A DNA stretch of 64,000 bases from Saccharum officinarum (taxonomy: Eukaryota; Streptophyta; Magnoliopsida; Poales; Poaceae). Where the stretch lies: assembly GCA_020631735.1 (NCBI GenBank), contig CM036170.1:66107737-66171736 (forward strand). Direction: 5' to 3'. The notes under the pieces were generated by a model that was not told the DNA's origin, did not search any database, and saw only the letters and a program-made list of their open reading frames with translations. The position numbers and the translations under genes are program-made. Shown in pieces: positions 1 through 11,760 of the stretch. Position 1 is the first letter of the stretch; every line of letters begins with the position of its first letter.

Positions 1-45
1 ATTGGTCGAAATTCAGTATGATTACGAGAATCTGCACCCTACTCA

Positions 46-780
46 TTTTATCTTTGGAAAAAGTCTAATCGACCCCCTAACTATTGGGGGTGGTCTAGTT
101 TACCCCCTTAACTATGAAACGATCTAATTTACCCTTTGAACTTTGCAAAACCGGTCAAATCACCCCCTCGAGCGGTTTTGGACGGTGGGGTTGCTACAGT
201 AACAACGGTTTTTGCTACATTAACAGTGGTTTTGTCCTTTTCTTTTTTATTTATTTCGTCTGAATCTTAGAAAAATCATAGTAAATCACAAAAAAAACAT
301 AAAATAGAAAATCCAATTTTGTTGGACTTCACATTAGTATATCTACACAGTAAATATATAATATAGTATGCTTTAGGACAAAGTTTTTGTTGTATGAATT
401 ATTCAAATTAATTACAGAAAAAATAGATCAAAATTTACAGCAAAAAATTTGTACTAAAGCATACTATATTATATGTTCACTGTGTAGATCTACTCATGTG
501 GAGTCCAACAAAATTGAATTTTTCATTTTGTGATTTTTTTGTGATTTACTATGATTTTTCAAAGATTCAGACGAAATAAATAAAAAGAAAAGGACAAAGC
601 TACTGTTACTGTAGCAAATCGTTGTTACTGTAGCAAAACCACCGTCCAAAACCGCTCGAGGGGTGATTTAGCCGGTTTTGCAAAATTCAGGGGGTAAATT
701 AGACCGTTTCATAGTTGAAGGGATAAACTAGACCACCCCCAATAGCTGGGGGGTCAATTAGACTTTTTCCTTTTATCTTT
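46..780. mobile_element. Full-length foldback MITE (Mutator-like), 715 bp, with 10-bp TSD
   Basis: The element spans 56-770 and begins GGAAAAAGTCTAAT and ends ATTAGACTTTTTCC. A perfect 10-bp direct repeat TTTTATCTTT lies at 46-55 and 771-780. The two halves are inverted copies of each other over almost the whole length; even the centre pairs (GTATGCTTTAG at 366-376 with CTAAAGCATAC at 454-464), leaving a loop of only a few tens of bases near 400-430. There is no coding capacity. A 9-11 bp target duplication with long inverted repeats is typical of Mutator-like non-autonomous elements; that class assignment is inference. Confidence 0.85.
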
Positions 781-3136
781 CCATTGATTTTACAACTTTT
801 TTATTATATCCTTGTGTTCTGAATGTCGATATTAGCTGTGGTTAAAACAGAAGATATTAGTATCATAGTATTGTCAAACTATGAAACAATCAAATCGTCT
901 ATTGCTGATGGAAGTTGTTTCGTTGCTCATGAGTATTGTCTTGTCGATGCTATTTCCTCTGTGTTGGAAATGTTACCATGACTGTAAGTCTACAACTAGC
1001 CTTGCCTTTTGTATCCTATGTAGGTCTACAGCAAAATTTCTGCTTTATAAACTGTCACCCAATGCTCGAGCAGATCATTCTAACCATTGCCGATTTGAGA
1101 TGTTTTGTAGGTTTGTCAAAAGTTGTCATAGCCACAAAGTGATGATACCTACTATTCTCGTGCAAGAAGCATACAGCATGTTTTTATTAAAAAAACTAAA
1201 TTACAAAAAACCAATCTACATGGCACAAGATGTAATATTCCTAGGCCATTCAAATGAAAATCGAGGTTTGTGCTATTTATCTAGGGTCCTTTTGCAACTT
1301 GTGTCACACTATCTTGGATTTATACGGTTTCTTACTATTAGGTCCATATATAGTCTCTCCCGCTCAACTCAGAAACAAAAATTGAGGGGAACAAATGTTG
1401 TAGCTGTGCTTACTGAAATTTCACATTTATCATGCCAGTGTAGTCAAAGACGTGGGCAAACATTCAGGTCAAAACATCATTAGTGCAGATAGATGATGAC
1501 TGGCTATGAGTGAAGAATGGTTATGAATGCACCACGATCAGCTCATCTTTGCATTTTCAAGAATATAGGGTGGGAAAAAAATTTCATGAAGCAGATTTTT
1601 CTCTATATTCCTCCAGAATTGGAAGATGGTGATGAAAGGAGCCAATGACATCTCAGATTATTGTGTAATATATTCTGTAATTTAGTAGTGTTATTTTAAT
1701 TTAGTAGTGTTATTTTAGTAGCTCCACAGGCTTGCTCATGTATATATTTATCAGTCCAATATATATTTTTTGCTTGTGTTTTCTGCAGTCCCATGGTTGG
1801 AGATCAAGTAGCGCCTGCCTGACTTCACTAGATTTCAGGGGAGCAGAGCAGCTTCATGGATGCATACAGGCTGTGGGCATTCATGAGCTCATGGACAAGT
1901 TCTAGGAACTGATTTCGTGGAGGGGAGAGGTCGAAGTACCCTGTGCAATTGTTGTTTCTCGCCAAAGAAAATTGTTTCTGCTGCTTCAAAACATTTCACA
2001 TGATTCGAGTCGCCTAAAATTTCGTCACTATCTGCTTGGACAATTAGACACTCCATTTTAATAATTAATATGTGCACTTATGCGGTGAAAATTTTAGTAC
2101 AGAATTTGTCCTAACAATATGCAATTTCTCCTCATTTATGAACTATAACTTATATCTAGCACAGGTTGGTTTCTGAGTCCTGTCTTCTTGCGCAGGTGGG
2201 TCCCTGACTTCTTACGCAGGTGGCTAGAGCTCGGTTAAGGCGGTGACAGTTTGGAGGCAATCAAAGCATAACACGGTGGAGATGCAGAGCTAGTAATAGG
2301 CAGGATTTGATTATTCTTCTAAATGGAACTCACTCATTAAGTTTGTTCTTGTGATTCAGCTATGAGTTTATATTTTGGTACTTTTTATGCTTTGATTTTT
2401 GGTGCCTACTACTGGATTGGCATATGAAATGTCACGTGTGAGGCTACTATTGGATTGGCATATGGAAGATTATAGGTAGACTGCTGTTCTGTTTCTAGAG
2501 GATTAGGCTATGAGAAAGTGGTGGATTCTACCTTCAAAAAATGATCTCTAGCATTCTGGACTAGACTGGTTGCTAATGCTTATGGAAAAGGGTCCAACCG
2601 AACTGCCTGAAGTAATCTCTAATTTCTTTATGCTTATATGGCTGGTATTGAGTGTAGTAGTGTCCTATAGTTTTTAGATAAGAGATGGGCAACCAAAATT
2701 AACTAGGTGGCGTGATCTGTGTAGACATTGCAGGGATGTTGAGGAAGCAGAAGTTGTACCATGCTTGGAGGGGATTCGGTAGAAGCAGAAATAGAAGCTG
2801 CAGCATGCTCGACAGCTCGAGTCAAATAGCTCCTGAGTTTTTTTTTCTTTTGTTGACACGTGCAAGTATAACCTGATCGCTTCTTAGTGACATCGATCGT
2901 CCATGAGCTCAGAAGGAAGGTTGGTAGCTGCAAAGCTCAAAAATTGAGAAGTTTGGAGTGGAGCGAAATAAAGTTGTGTATGAACGTTCATATTTTGCAA
3001 ATATGTCATGTCAAATACTCAGTTTTGTGACAAGAGTCCTCTTTTGTAAGATATTGTTGAATCCAAGATAATAAAGCTCTATTTGGCAAAGAGGTGGGTG
3101 TTCCCGTAGTAATATTGGATCTAGATCTTTTGAAAC
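781..3136. other. Intergenic, no recognised gene
   Basis: A 200-codon open frame lies at 881-1483 (+) but resembles no family I know, and a different frame over 890-990 reads more protein-like (DGSCFVAHEYCLVDAISSVL), so this may be a decayed exon. The rest is AT-rich with short open frames. An imperfect repeat of CTTCTTGCGCAGGTGG and CTTCTTACGCAGGTGG is near 2190-2222. Nothing here can be called a gene. Confidence 0.4.
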
Positions 3137-3459
3137 TAAGGGGTGTTTGGTTCCCTGTCGACGCAAGCCACGCCGGACTGCAGGGGCCACTGATTCTTCG
3201 GCTGCTGATTGGTTCCTATAAAAATTGTGGCTACCACTACTACTCATATTACAAAATCACGCCTCACCTATGGCCCCGAAGCCAAAATTTGGCACCGCCG
3301 GCAACTGCGTGGAGACCCGGCTGCTGATTGGTTCCTGTCAAAATTGTGGCTACCACTGCTACTTATATTACAAAATCACGCCTCGCCTATGGCGCCGAAG
3401 CCAAAATTTGGCGCTGCTGGCAACTGCGTGGAGACTCATGGCCACGAACCAGACCCTAA
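3137..3459. mobile_element. Tourist-like (PIF/Harbinger) MITE with TAA target duplication
   Basis: Element 3140-3456 starts GGGGTGTTTGGTTC and ends GAACCAGACCC, imperfect inverted ends, flanked by TAA at 3137-3139 and 3457-3459. A 3-bp TAA duplication with a GGG..GTTTGGTTC end is characteristic of Tourist-like elements. Its body is mostly two tandem copies of a 119-bp unit. Confidence 0.75.
3201..3437. repeat. 119-bp tandem duplication inside the MITE
   Basis: Unit 1 is 3201-3319 and unit 2 is 3320-3437, both beginning GCTGCTGATTGGTTCCT. They differ by scattered substitutions (for example TATAAAAATTGTGG versus TGTCAAAATTGTGG), so the duplication is not brand new. Confidence 0.9.
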
Positions 3460-3499
3460 GTATTCCTTGTGCAGGTAATTCACTTTTTATTGTTTGATT

Positions 3500-3545
3500 T
3501 GCATTACCAAATATCACCGTAGCGTTAGCACGGGCATTATACTAG
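3500..3545 (+). mobile_element. Helitron 3' terminus (plus orientation)
   Basis: The sequence CCGTAGCGTTAGCACGGGC can form a short GC-rich hairpin and is followed about 8 bases later by CTAG|T at 3542-3546. A hairpin shortly before CTRR, with T as the next host base, is the defining 3' end of Helitrons. The matching TC 5' end was not found upstream, so the element length is unknown. Confidence 0.6.
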
Positions 3546-4324
3546 TATATATTAGTAAGCCTATATGACTTTATGTATATGTAGTTTGTTTTTTATTGAA
3601 AAATACAGATTAAGTAACGATGGTTGCATGTTCTCCTGTTCGTATTGCAATTTACAAGGGTACGGCTCTTTCTTTAGAGTTGCAAAAATGGAATGATACA
3701 ATACAACCTGAACCTACATAATATAGAACAAACTGGCAGTGCCGCCGTGGGCCGAGCCTGTATTGGACGATGATCTTGGACTGGAGTTTGTTTTCTCCTC
3801 TTGACAACCTCACGGACCCGAGATTGGCTTAATGGACCGGAGTTAACTTAACAAGGACGACAGGACTAGAAACAACTTTCGCTGGGCCGAAAATTTTGTC
3901 TGGCCCGTGCTGGAATCGGTCGTATGGTCACGCCATCTCCCACGCGGAATTTGCAGTTTGGCGGGCGAGGCCATGGCCGATGGGATACTGAACCTGTTCC
4001 TAGGCTATGTTCTGTAGAGCCGTACCGGTACCAGTACCGTGTGTCACGTATTCCTACAGTACCTTCGGTCTCCGGAACCGGAGGGGTGGGAAGCTAATGG
4101 CCGGCAGGTGCGTGGTGCGTGCTGCGAGCGGCCACGTCTTGGCATTAGGTGTCGGGGACGGTGATTCACCCTCCCGCGCGATCTCCTGCGAAAGATACCT
4201 GCCGTCGCAAAGAAATTTCCATGTCAGACCATTTTTTTTCTAAATCTCGCTTTCTAGATCATCGTTTGAAGAGTCATTTGCATAAAAATCGTTTTTTATA
4301 TCTATCAAGGTTACGATCCCCGAG
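3546..4324. other. Intergenic, no recognised gene
   Basis: AT-rich to 3720, then GC-rich from about 3730. Open frames at 4007-4243 and 4149-4343 have no recognisable protein signature. Confidence 0.4.
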
Positions 4325-4870
4325 TGTCTCAAGGGTAGGCTAGACGGCCCATGATACTAAAGCCAAGTTTAAGCCCGAACGACCGAGGCCGAGCTAAGTT
4401 AAGTGGATCGGGCCAATTATTGAACCCGAGATCGGCCATGACCCCTTCCTTTTTGCCTTAACCGCACGCTACGCGGCAACTAGCAACCTCTCACCGTCCT
4501 GACCCCTGGGAAGAGACGGGAGAGACCGAGTCTAGCCAAGTGCACCTGCTCCGACAGGAGCAAGCACGCTGTACTGACCCCGCAAGGATCGAAGGGACAG
4601 TGGTCACCTCGGTCCGGTCAGACGTCGTCTTTGCACCACGCAACAGAGAAAAGACAACACCGTCAAGCGGTGACGGCAGGTACGGAGAACCATCGTCCAA
4701 CTACGGCCCGACAAGACGTTTGTACGATCACACCCGCTACGGGATGGGATCCACGACGATGGCTTTGACCTAGAGGCCATCCTAACCAACGCGGGCCACG
4801 ACCTCGGTACTCGGGATCGTGGCCACCAACTCCACAAGCAGTAAGACGACCAACGACCCGGGAGCTGCTA

Positions 4871-7800
4871 CCTACTGAAGGGTCGAGATGGCGGACTAGA
4901 GGGAGGGTGAATAGTTATTTCTAAAATTAATCGCATCGGCTAACCGAGATAAATACAGAATTAAAACTATCGGTCTAGCCAAGACTACACCCCTCTATCT
5001 AAGTTCACTAGCATCTTATAAAGATCCTAATTAGGCAACAAAGGTGTCAGGCTGTCTAGAGCTCATCTAATCAATTCTAGAGTAAGGTCACACAAACCTA
5101 TGCACTGGTACTCAAGTAACCGGTGGAACTCCTACACGACTAGCGATGCAAAAGCACAAAACTCCTAAGCTCACTAACAATGCTCAATAACAAGGCTACA
5201 CAAGCCAAATCAGAGAGCGCAAAACACTTAGCTACACAAACCAACCAATATGACTAACAAGGTTACTAAAACCAAATTAGCCACGGAAGGAAGCTACTTC
5301 TATGCTACGCAAGCAAAAAGGTAACTAGTAAACTACACAAGCTAACTAATTACAAGAGCAACTACACAAGCACAATATATATTAAAGTAATTAAAAGCTT
5401 TGTGTAAATAGGATGCAAACCAACGGGAAGACAAGGATGACATGACGATTTTTATTCCAAAGTTCACGTGCTTGTCAACATACTAGTCCCCATTGTATCG
5501 ACTGCTCACTTGGTGGTTCGGCGGCTAATTGACATCACCCGCCAAGTCCGCACGTCCGGCACCGCAAAAACCTACCCACAAGTGAGAGTAGCTCAATAAC
5601 ACGCCCTACTAGAGTTGCTCTTTGTGGCTCCTGTGGGGTGAGCATAATCCCCCTCACAATCACTTCTCCGGAGCACCACACAATCTTCTTTGCGTGTTTC
5701 GACGGAGACCACCACCAAGCCATCTAGAAGGTGGCAACATTCAAGAGTAATCAGCACTACCGGCTTGCAACATGATCACCTAGTGCCACTCGATGCAACC
5801 TAACGATACAATGTGAGATGGAGGGCTCCCACGCACACTTACACAAGCCACCAACTGATGAGGACATCGCCACGATGGACACATCGACGTTATGGTCTTC
5901 CCCAAGTTGCAATTCGTCCCCAACTCAGCTGCCACGTCACCCTCGGATTCAGCAGACACGTCGTCACTGTTTTGGTCATAACTCTCTCATACGACATCAA
6001 AACAGGGTGTTCTTAGATGCATTGGAAAGGGAACGATGACGCCATCGTTTTGGATCTGGTCCCAGCTCCAAAAGGTCCGTGGATCATTCTGTGTGACCAC
6101 GGCAAGGTGCTGCGTCACCTATTTGGGCCAACTTGGCCATGTATCGTGTCGGGCCTTAAGCCCAAGTTGTGGGCACCCAACCCCTGGTCGTTCCCAACCC
6201 TAGGTCAAGTCTTAGACTATAAACACAACCACCACCGGTATTAGACAATTGGATTTTATTTAGAGTTTAGTTTTCCATCGAGAAACTGAATCGTTCATTG
6301 TAACTGTGGTGACAAATCCTTTTACAGTGATCCAGGGCCCCTGTTCTTGATCTCCTCCACTGTGTCGATTAGTCCTTTGGAACCAAGTTCTTGAACCCTC
6401 TATTGATATTTGCATCATTCATATTTGCAATTTCAGATTACGTGTTTTTTATCTTCTTGCTTGTGCTCTTCGATTCGCTTGCAGGAAAAGCCTTCTTGGC
6501 GAGGTCAATCAAGTTGTGCTTGGTTGATAACCAACGGAGCAGTGGTGTAACGGTTGTAGGGTTCGAATTGTGTCTGATTTGAAGCCAGATCGCCAATATC
6601 GAGATCTCCACAGATCGAACTTACCGGTTACCTCTCGGAAGATCGGGCCTGTACTCATCACCAACGCTCAAGGGTGCTCAGCAGCCAGCCCAAAACCGGC
6701 TAAAGCTTCTATTTATAACTCTACAAACAAATAGAGCCATTACCCCTTTACTGGGTAACAAATGAACTGACCGGGCTCGCTGTTATAATCGACCAGACGC
6801 GTCAGGTTACAGCGTCCGGTCGCTGCAATGCCGTCACGTGTACTAGCCATTTGAATTTAGCCGTTGTCGTCCAACGACTCCCAACGCGCGCGCACAGTCA
6901 GCAACTGACCGGACGCACAGGTCAATTGACCGGACTCTCATGAGCCAGCGTCCGATCATGTCTAGAGTGCTCCTAGAGCTGAGTTTTAGTGATTGAACGC
7001 GTTAGGTCATATATGACCAGACACGCCCCAAAGTTCGGTCCCTTCTGCTCAAACTCCCGCGTGCCATAACAATGTGATCAGACGCAGGAACAGTGCCCGC
7101 CCAGCGTCCAGTCCTTCTCCACTGCCAGGGTCCAGTCGCCTCTCACGGCTACTCCAACTCTGTTCGTCAACGACCGTATTCGGTGGACAGTGCTTCCAGT
7201 CTCTCTCTCACACACACACCATTCATCAATAAGAAATTCTTGCTAAGAAAGGAGAATTGCCGGTTGAACTCATCTCTCTCACTAACACGCATGCAAGCTT
7301 GTTCCCTCACTATTCCTCAACAAGAATTTCTTGTTGAGAAAATTGGAATTGTTTGTTGAGAGTTTGCACCACTAAAATCATCATTTTATGTGCTATATCT
7401 TCTCCATTTTAACCACCTTTGCAAATGTGCTAACACCACCAAATGTTCACCATCATGTGCAAGTGTGTTAACATTTTAACAATCATTTTTCAAAAGATTA
7501 GTCACTCAATTCACCACGCCACTCGATCCTAACAACTATGCAAAGTTAGATCACTCGAGTGACACTAGATGACCGATATGCAAACAAGTTTACCCCTTTT
7601 AATAGTACGACCATTTATCCTAAACTTGGTCATAAACTTCTCTACACACCTATGACCCGTGAAATGAAATGCCCTATAGGTTATACCTCTGTCTTGCGTA
7701 TTCCATTCCATCTGCTCCAATGTTGATGCAACACATGCACCAACCATATAACAAATGATATGATTCACTTCATATCATCACGTGACCTTGTTGGTTCATC

Positions 7801-8138
7801 AATCTCGACCTTACTTGCTTTTCACAGTTGCTTCGGTCCATCGGTGCCAAGTCATCACTCAACTTGCTCTTCACGCTTACAACCGATCTATCAAGTCAAG
7901 TCTTGTCTTGATCTTCTCCACCTTAGTCCATGACTCCATGTCATATCTCATATGCAATGAGCTCCTTCATCACATGTGTGAGCCTTACAACATATCCAAT
8001 CCATTTCACCTCCATGGCTTAGATTGCTCACACATAATGTACTTGTGGACTAATCACCTGTGTATCTCACTCAAACACATATTACCTACCTAATGTTGTC
8101 AATCAATTACAAAAATGAAACAAGGACTTTTCACCTAC
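4871..8138 (-). mobile_element. Sirevirus (Copia, Maximus/SIRE) solo LTR with perfect 5-bp TSD
   Basis: LTR 4876-8133 (3258 bp) is bounded by CCTAC at 4871-4875 and 8134-8138. Its plus-strand ends, TGAAGGGTCGAGATGGCGG and CAAGGACTTTTCA, match those of the LTRs of the full element at 10.3-22.7 kb (TGTAAGGTCCTAGATGG and CTAGGGACTTTCA), including the GAGGGNGGGTGAATAG block just inside. On the minus strand it therefore starts TGAAAAGTCC. It has the rc TATA box TATTTATA at 6710-6717 and the GACCGGACGC-type motifs near 6770-7140. No internal coding domain is present, so it arose by LTR-LTR recombination. Confidence 0.88.
6710..6717 (-). promoter_or_regulatory. TATA box of the solo Sirevirus LTR
   Basis: TATAAATA on the minus strand, in the same position relative to the GACCGGACGC motif zone as in the two LTRs of the full element (11195-11202, 21457-21464). 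Confidence 0.55.
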
Positions 8139-8430
8139 TCTTGTACGACACTCCCAGATGACCAGGAGGCGATGATAAAGACCACGGCGAGGCCACATCA
8201 CGTAGGATGGATGGCGAACTACCACCGTGCCTATAGTGCCACCACGCCTGGCATAGTAGCACCACGCCACACCATCCTGTGACGTGGGCACAAGACCATG
8301 ACGACGACCACGTCCAGACGTGCACCACAAGATGGCGTAACTTGCAAGCCAAGTTAGCTTGGCCCCCTCCCTTAGGTTCACGACCCCTCGGTCGGGAGAA
8401 ACTCCTTCTTTGTAAGCTGGCCTCGGACTT

Positions 8431-8437
8431 TATATAA
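8431..8437 (+). promoter_or_regulatory. TATA box of the gypsy-type LTR
   Basis: TATATAA followed by GGGCAGCCAAGGC and a CT-rich leader with repeated TCTCAT units at 8470-8502, the usual layout of a gypsy LTR promoter. Confidence 0.5.
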
Positions 8438-8767
8438 GGGCAGCCAAGGCCTCCTTTCGGGGCATCCTCAATCTCATCCTATCATTCTCATTCTCATTCT
8501 CACCGGGCTCTTAAAGCTTTCCTTCGGACAACCCTTCTCCTAGCTCTAACTCTAGCTCTCCTACCTCTTCCACCATTCTTGCACCCTCATTATAAGAACT
8601 TCAGAGCATTCAAGCGAGGAATGCGCACTCAATCATCTCTGACACTGGAAGTAGGGTTCTGGCCAGAACCAGTATAAATCCTCGTGTCTTTTGGATGCTA
8701 CTGTCGTCTTCCTAGAGCAGCGTGGCATTCGTATAAATTTACTAGTCCGGTTTACAAAATACCAACA

Positions 8768-10275
8768 ATATCTTTAGACTTTCTAACAATTTTTCTATAT
8801 CTCATGCACACTCTAGAGAGTCTTTTTTGTCTTTTATTTTTGTCTAGCGAAAAATCCGGAATATAAGATGACTATATTTGGATGACCATTTAGAAAAGTT
8901 GTTGGAGAGTAGTTTTTCACCAAAATCTCTACTCCTAACATTTAGGAAGTATATGGAGACTCTCTTGGGAGTGATTTTTTGGAAACTATTAGAAAATCCT
9001 TTTTTAATGCTCCCAATACTTTTTGGCAACTTGAAAAACTCAGTGATTTTTGAAATTATTTTTTAGATACTCTTGGAGATACTCTTAGAAACAAAGATCC
9101 CCCTATGTTGTGAGGGCAAAGCAATTTGGTGTACTGTCTTATGGCCAAAAACATAGCTAAGGCACTCACAAAGTCACAATCCTAAAATTAGTATAGTTTC
9201 TATGTGTATTAACTATTCTACTATGTAACCCTTTACTAATGTGACAAGTGATTTATATTTTAAAATAAGGAAAATAGAGAAATCATCGAAGAAAAGAAGC
9301 CTTAGCGTGCAGGTGTATCAAGGGACGAAGAAACCACCAATGTCGGGTTGGGGTGATGGTTTCGTTTTTGTCGCCTCCCTACATATCTTGTACCCGTTGT
9401 GCCGTTGCCAAGATCATCGCTCGTGCCAGCAAGACCACAACCCCTATTTCTGCGCACTCCTGTCTTCCCTAACCCTCGCGTGACACTGTGAGAATCCCCG
9501 AGCACGCTGTTCTCCATTGGACACCAGTTGACGAGACCTCCTCGGCCCCTTCCTCCGGAAAAGCGTCCATCGGATCAAGCCGAACTGGCGGCACCAGCAT
9601 TGAGTGTGTACACACGGCGACATGCGTGTTGCTCGGGCGCTTTGGGTACTTGCCTTAGCGGGAGTTGTGGCTGTGCCACAAGTATGGCGAGCAAAAATTG
9701 CGCCAAACTTTTGGTGAGCCGCGGGACCAAAATGAACTAGCATCGCCTAAGCAAAAATTTCTACACGTCGTAACTTGGGTCACAAAGCAAACACTAGCTC
9801 AGGCTAAGCACGCTGGGCTGTGACGAGCTGTGGCGAGTGGAGGTAACGAACCAAACACACTTCAAATCAAGGAGGCTCTCTGATCGCTAGTCTCCGGCTA
9901 TCTTAACAGAGCGTTATTGCCTCTATTTCAGTCTTGTCACTTTATCTTTGAGCTCTTCTCTTTTGTTTGCATTTGGAGTGGTGGTAAATTTGTTGTAAAA
10001 ATACCTCAATATTTTATGAACTTGAAAATTAGGTTGCACATCCATACTAGATTGAACTGGAAATGTGGAAAATTGTCAATGTCTTTTGAAATTAAAATAA
10101 TGTTGCCACTATAGTACTAGGGGCATGTTTGGTTGGTACCGTAGTTTGCCACGATTAACCTTCGATAACCATAACTACCATAGAAAGTGTAGCGACCAAA
10201 ATCGAGTGGTGTTTGGTTCCCCGCCAGTACACGCCACACCAAACTCGTGGCTTCCACGATATCTTGGATGGCGTT
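8768..10275. other. Intergenic, with degenerate MITE ends
   Basis: AT-rich to about 9240. Region 9300-9870 is GC-rich with open frames on both strands but no recognisable product; it ends in GAACCAAACACAC, like a Tourist right end. At 10121 GGGGCATGTTTGGTTGG looks like a Tourist-type left end whose right end is missing where the Sirevirus LTR begins. Confidence 0.4.
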
Positions 10276-11194
10276 TGTAAGGTCCTAGATGGCTAGAGGG
10301 GGGGTGAATAGCCTATAAAAATTCTACAAGCACCACTAAGCAAACTTGTTAGAATAACAAACGGCGTAAAGCGAGTTTTGCTTAGCCAAAGGTTATGATG
10401 CAAGCCTCCTATCCACAAGTCTAGTAGATTATGATCTCTAGTTCACACAAGTGCTAAGTCACTAACTTACACTAGTGAGCAAGCTAACAACTACTAGAAA
10501 AGGCTACCACTAGAGCTACACAAGATAATCTAGTAAAGGTAAATGCGAGAGAAAGGATTGTGAATCTTATACCGACGGTGGAGTGAAGATGTTGCCAATC
10601 ACCAAGATGATATACAATCAATTAATATTGACAACAACACAATATGTAGACCAATCACCGGGAAACAAGAGACACAATATTTTTGTTCACCCGGTGTTCA
10701 CTTGTGCACCGACAAGCTACGTCACCGGTTGTGTCGACCAACACTTAGATGGTTCCTCGGTGTGACCCTCAAGTCACTTGCCCCTCAAGGCACGCCCCGC
10801 AAGGCACCGCAAGACACCACTCTCAAGTGAGGTAACTCAATGACACGCGCAATGTAATAGAGTTGCTTTTGGCGTCCCGCCGAGGAAAGCACAAGAACCT
10901 CTCACAAACAACCGGAGGTGGCCAAGAACAATCACCTTCTCTTGCCAACGCCTCCAACAATCTCCAAGCCGGCTAGGAGCGGTACTCTCCAAGAGTAACA
11001 AGAAATCCACCGGCTAAACCACCCACAAGTGCCACTAGATGCCCTCAAGCTATGCAATGCACTTTGGGATCACTCAATCTCACTTTTGATTTGCAATCAA
11101 GCAAGAGAGATGAGTGGGAGGAGTAGCTCTAGCTCAAAGGATGCACAAGAGTGTTAGAAATGCCAAGCCACCTCCCCAAGGGCCGGCCAACGAG

Positions 11195-11202
11195 TATTTA
11201 TA
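11195..11202 (-). promoter_or_regulatory. TATA box in the 3' LTR
   Basis: TATAAATA on the minus strand, immediately downstream of the GACCGGACGC motif array in element sense; conserved in the other LTR at 21457-21464. Confidence 0.6.
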
Positions 11203-11249
11203 AGCACCCCAAACAAATAGAGCCGTTGCCACTCCACTGACCGTTTTTT

Positions 11250-11760
11250 TCGGGACGACCGGACGCGCCGGTCAAAACTGACCGGACGCGCTCAACCGCG
11301 TCCGGTCGCCCTGCGACGTCCACGTGTCCCTCAAATTTCAAATGCGACCGTTAGATCCTCCAACGGTCACTGTGCGCCAACGGTCAAACGCTATGACCGG
11401 ATGCGCTGCTCAAACGACCGGACGCGCCGGTCCCGATGACCGGACGCGCCTGTCGAACGACCGGACGCGCTCCTTGCGATGACCGGACGCGACAGTGCCA
11501 GCGTCCGGTCGGAGTCCAGTAAGCTCCCTCGACGACCGGACGCGTCCGATCGCGTGTGACCGGACGCGCCCTGCGTCCGATCGTCCTTGCGAACCGCAGT
11601 TCCTTCTGGGCGCCTGACCGGACGCGCCGGTCCCGCGAGTGACCGGACGCGCCGGTTGCAAACCCTAGCCCGCGCGCCCGACTCCTGCGCTGTACTGACC
11701 GGACGCGTCCGGTCACACCGTGACCGCGTCCGGTGCAGCGTCCGGTCACCTCAGTGACCC
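11250..11760. repeat. Array of GACCGGACGC motifs in the 3' LTR
   Basis: More than a dozen copies of GACCGGACGC or its complement GCGTCCGGTC occur, several extended to the near-palindrome GACCGGACGCGCCGGTC (11258, 11417, 11618). Spacing is irregular. Sirevirus LTRs are known to carry clustered CpG-rich palindromic motifs upstream of the TATA box; this matches in position and base content. Confidence 0.85.

Larger units (their letters stand above)
4325..8767 (+). mobile_element. Gypsy-type LTR, interrupted by a Sirevirus solo LTR
   Basis: TGTCTCAAGGGTAGGC at 4325 followed by GACGGCCCATGATAC resembles the start of grass Ty3-gypsy LTRs. The right part (8139-8767) has a TATA box (TATATAA at 8431-8437), a CT-rich leader and ends near AATACCAACA. 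Subtracting the inserted solo LTR (4876-8133) and one TSD copy leaves an LTR of about 1.18 kb. No target duplication or primer site was found at the outer ends, so the boundaries are provisional and it could be a truncated or solo LTR. Confidence 0.5.

Noticed and set aside
881..1483. 200-codon open frame on the plus strand
   Set aside because: No family motif, mixed-frame signals and AT-rich composition; a neighbouring frame looks at least as protein-like. Left as unassigned.
11250..11760. Regular short repeats resembling a CRISPR array
   Set aside because: Repeats are 10-17 bp, irregularly spaced and lie in a plant LTR next to a TATA box; they are Sirevirus LTR motifs.
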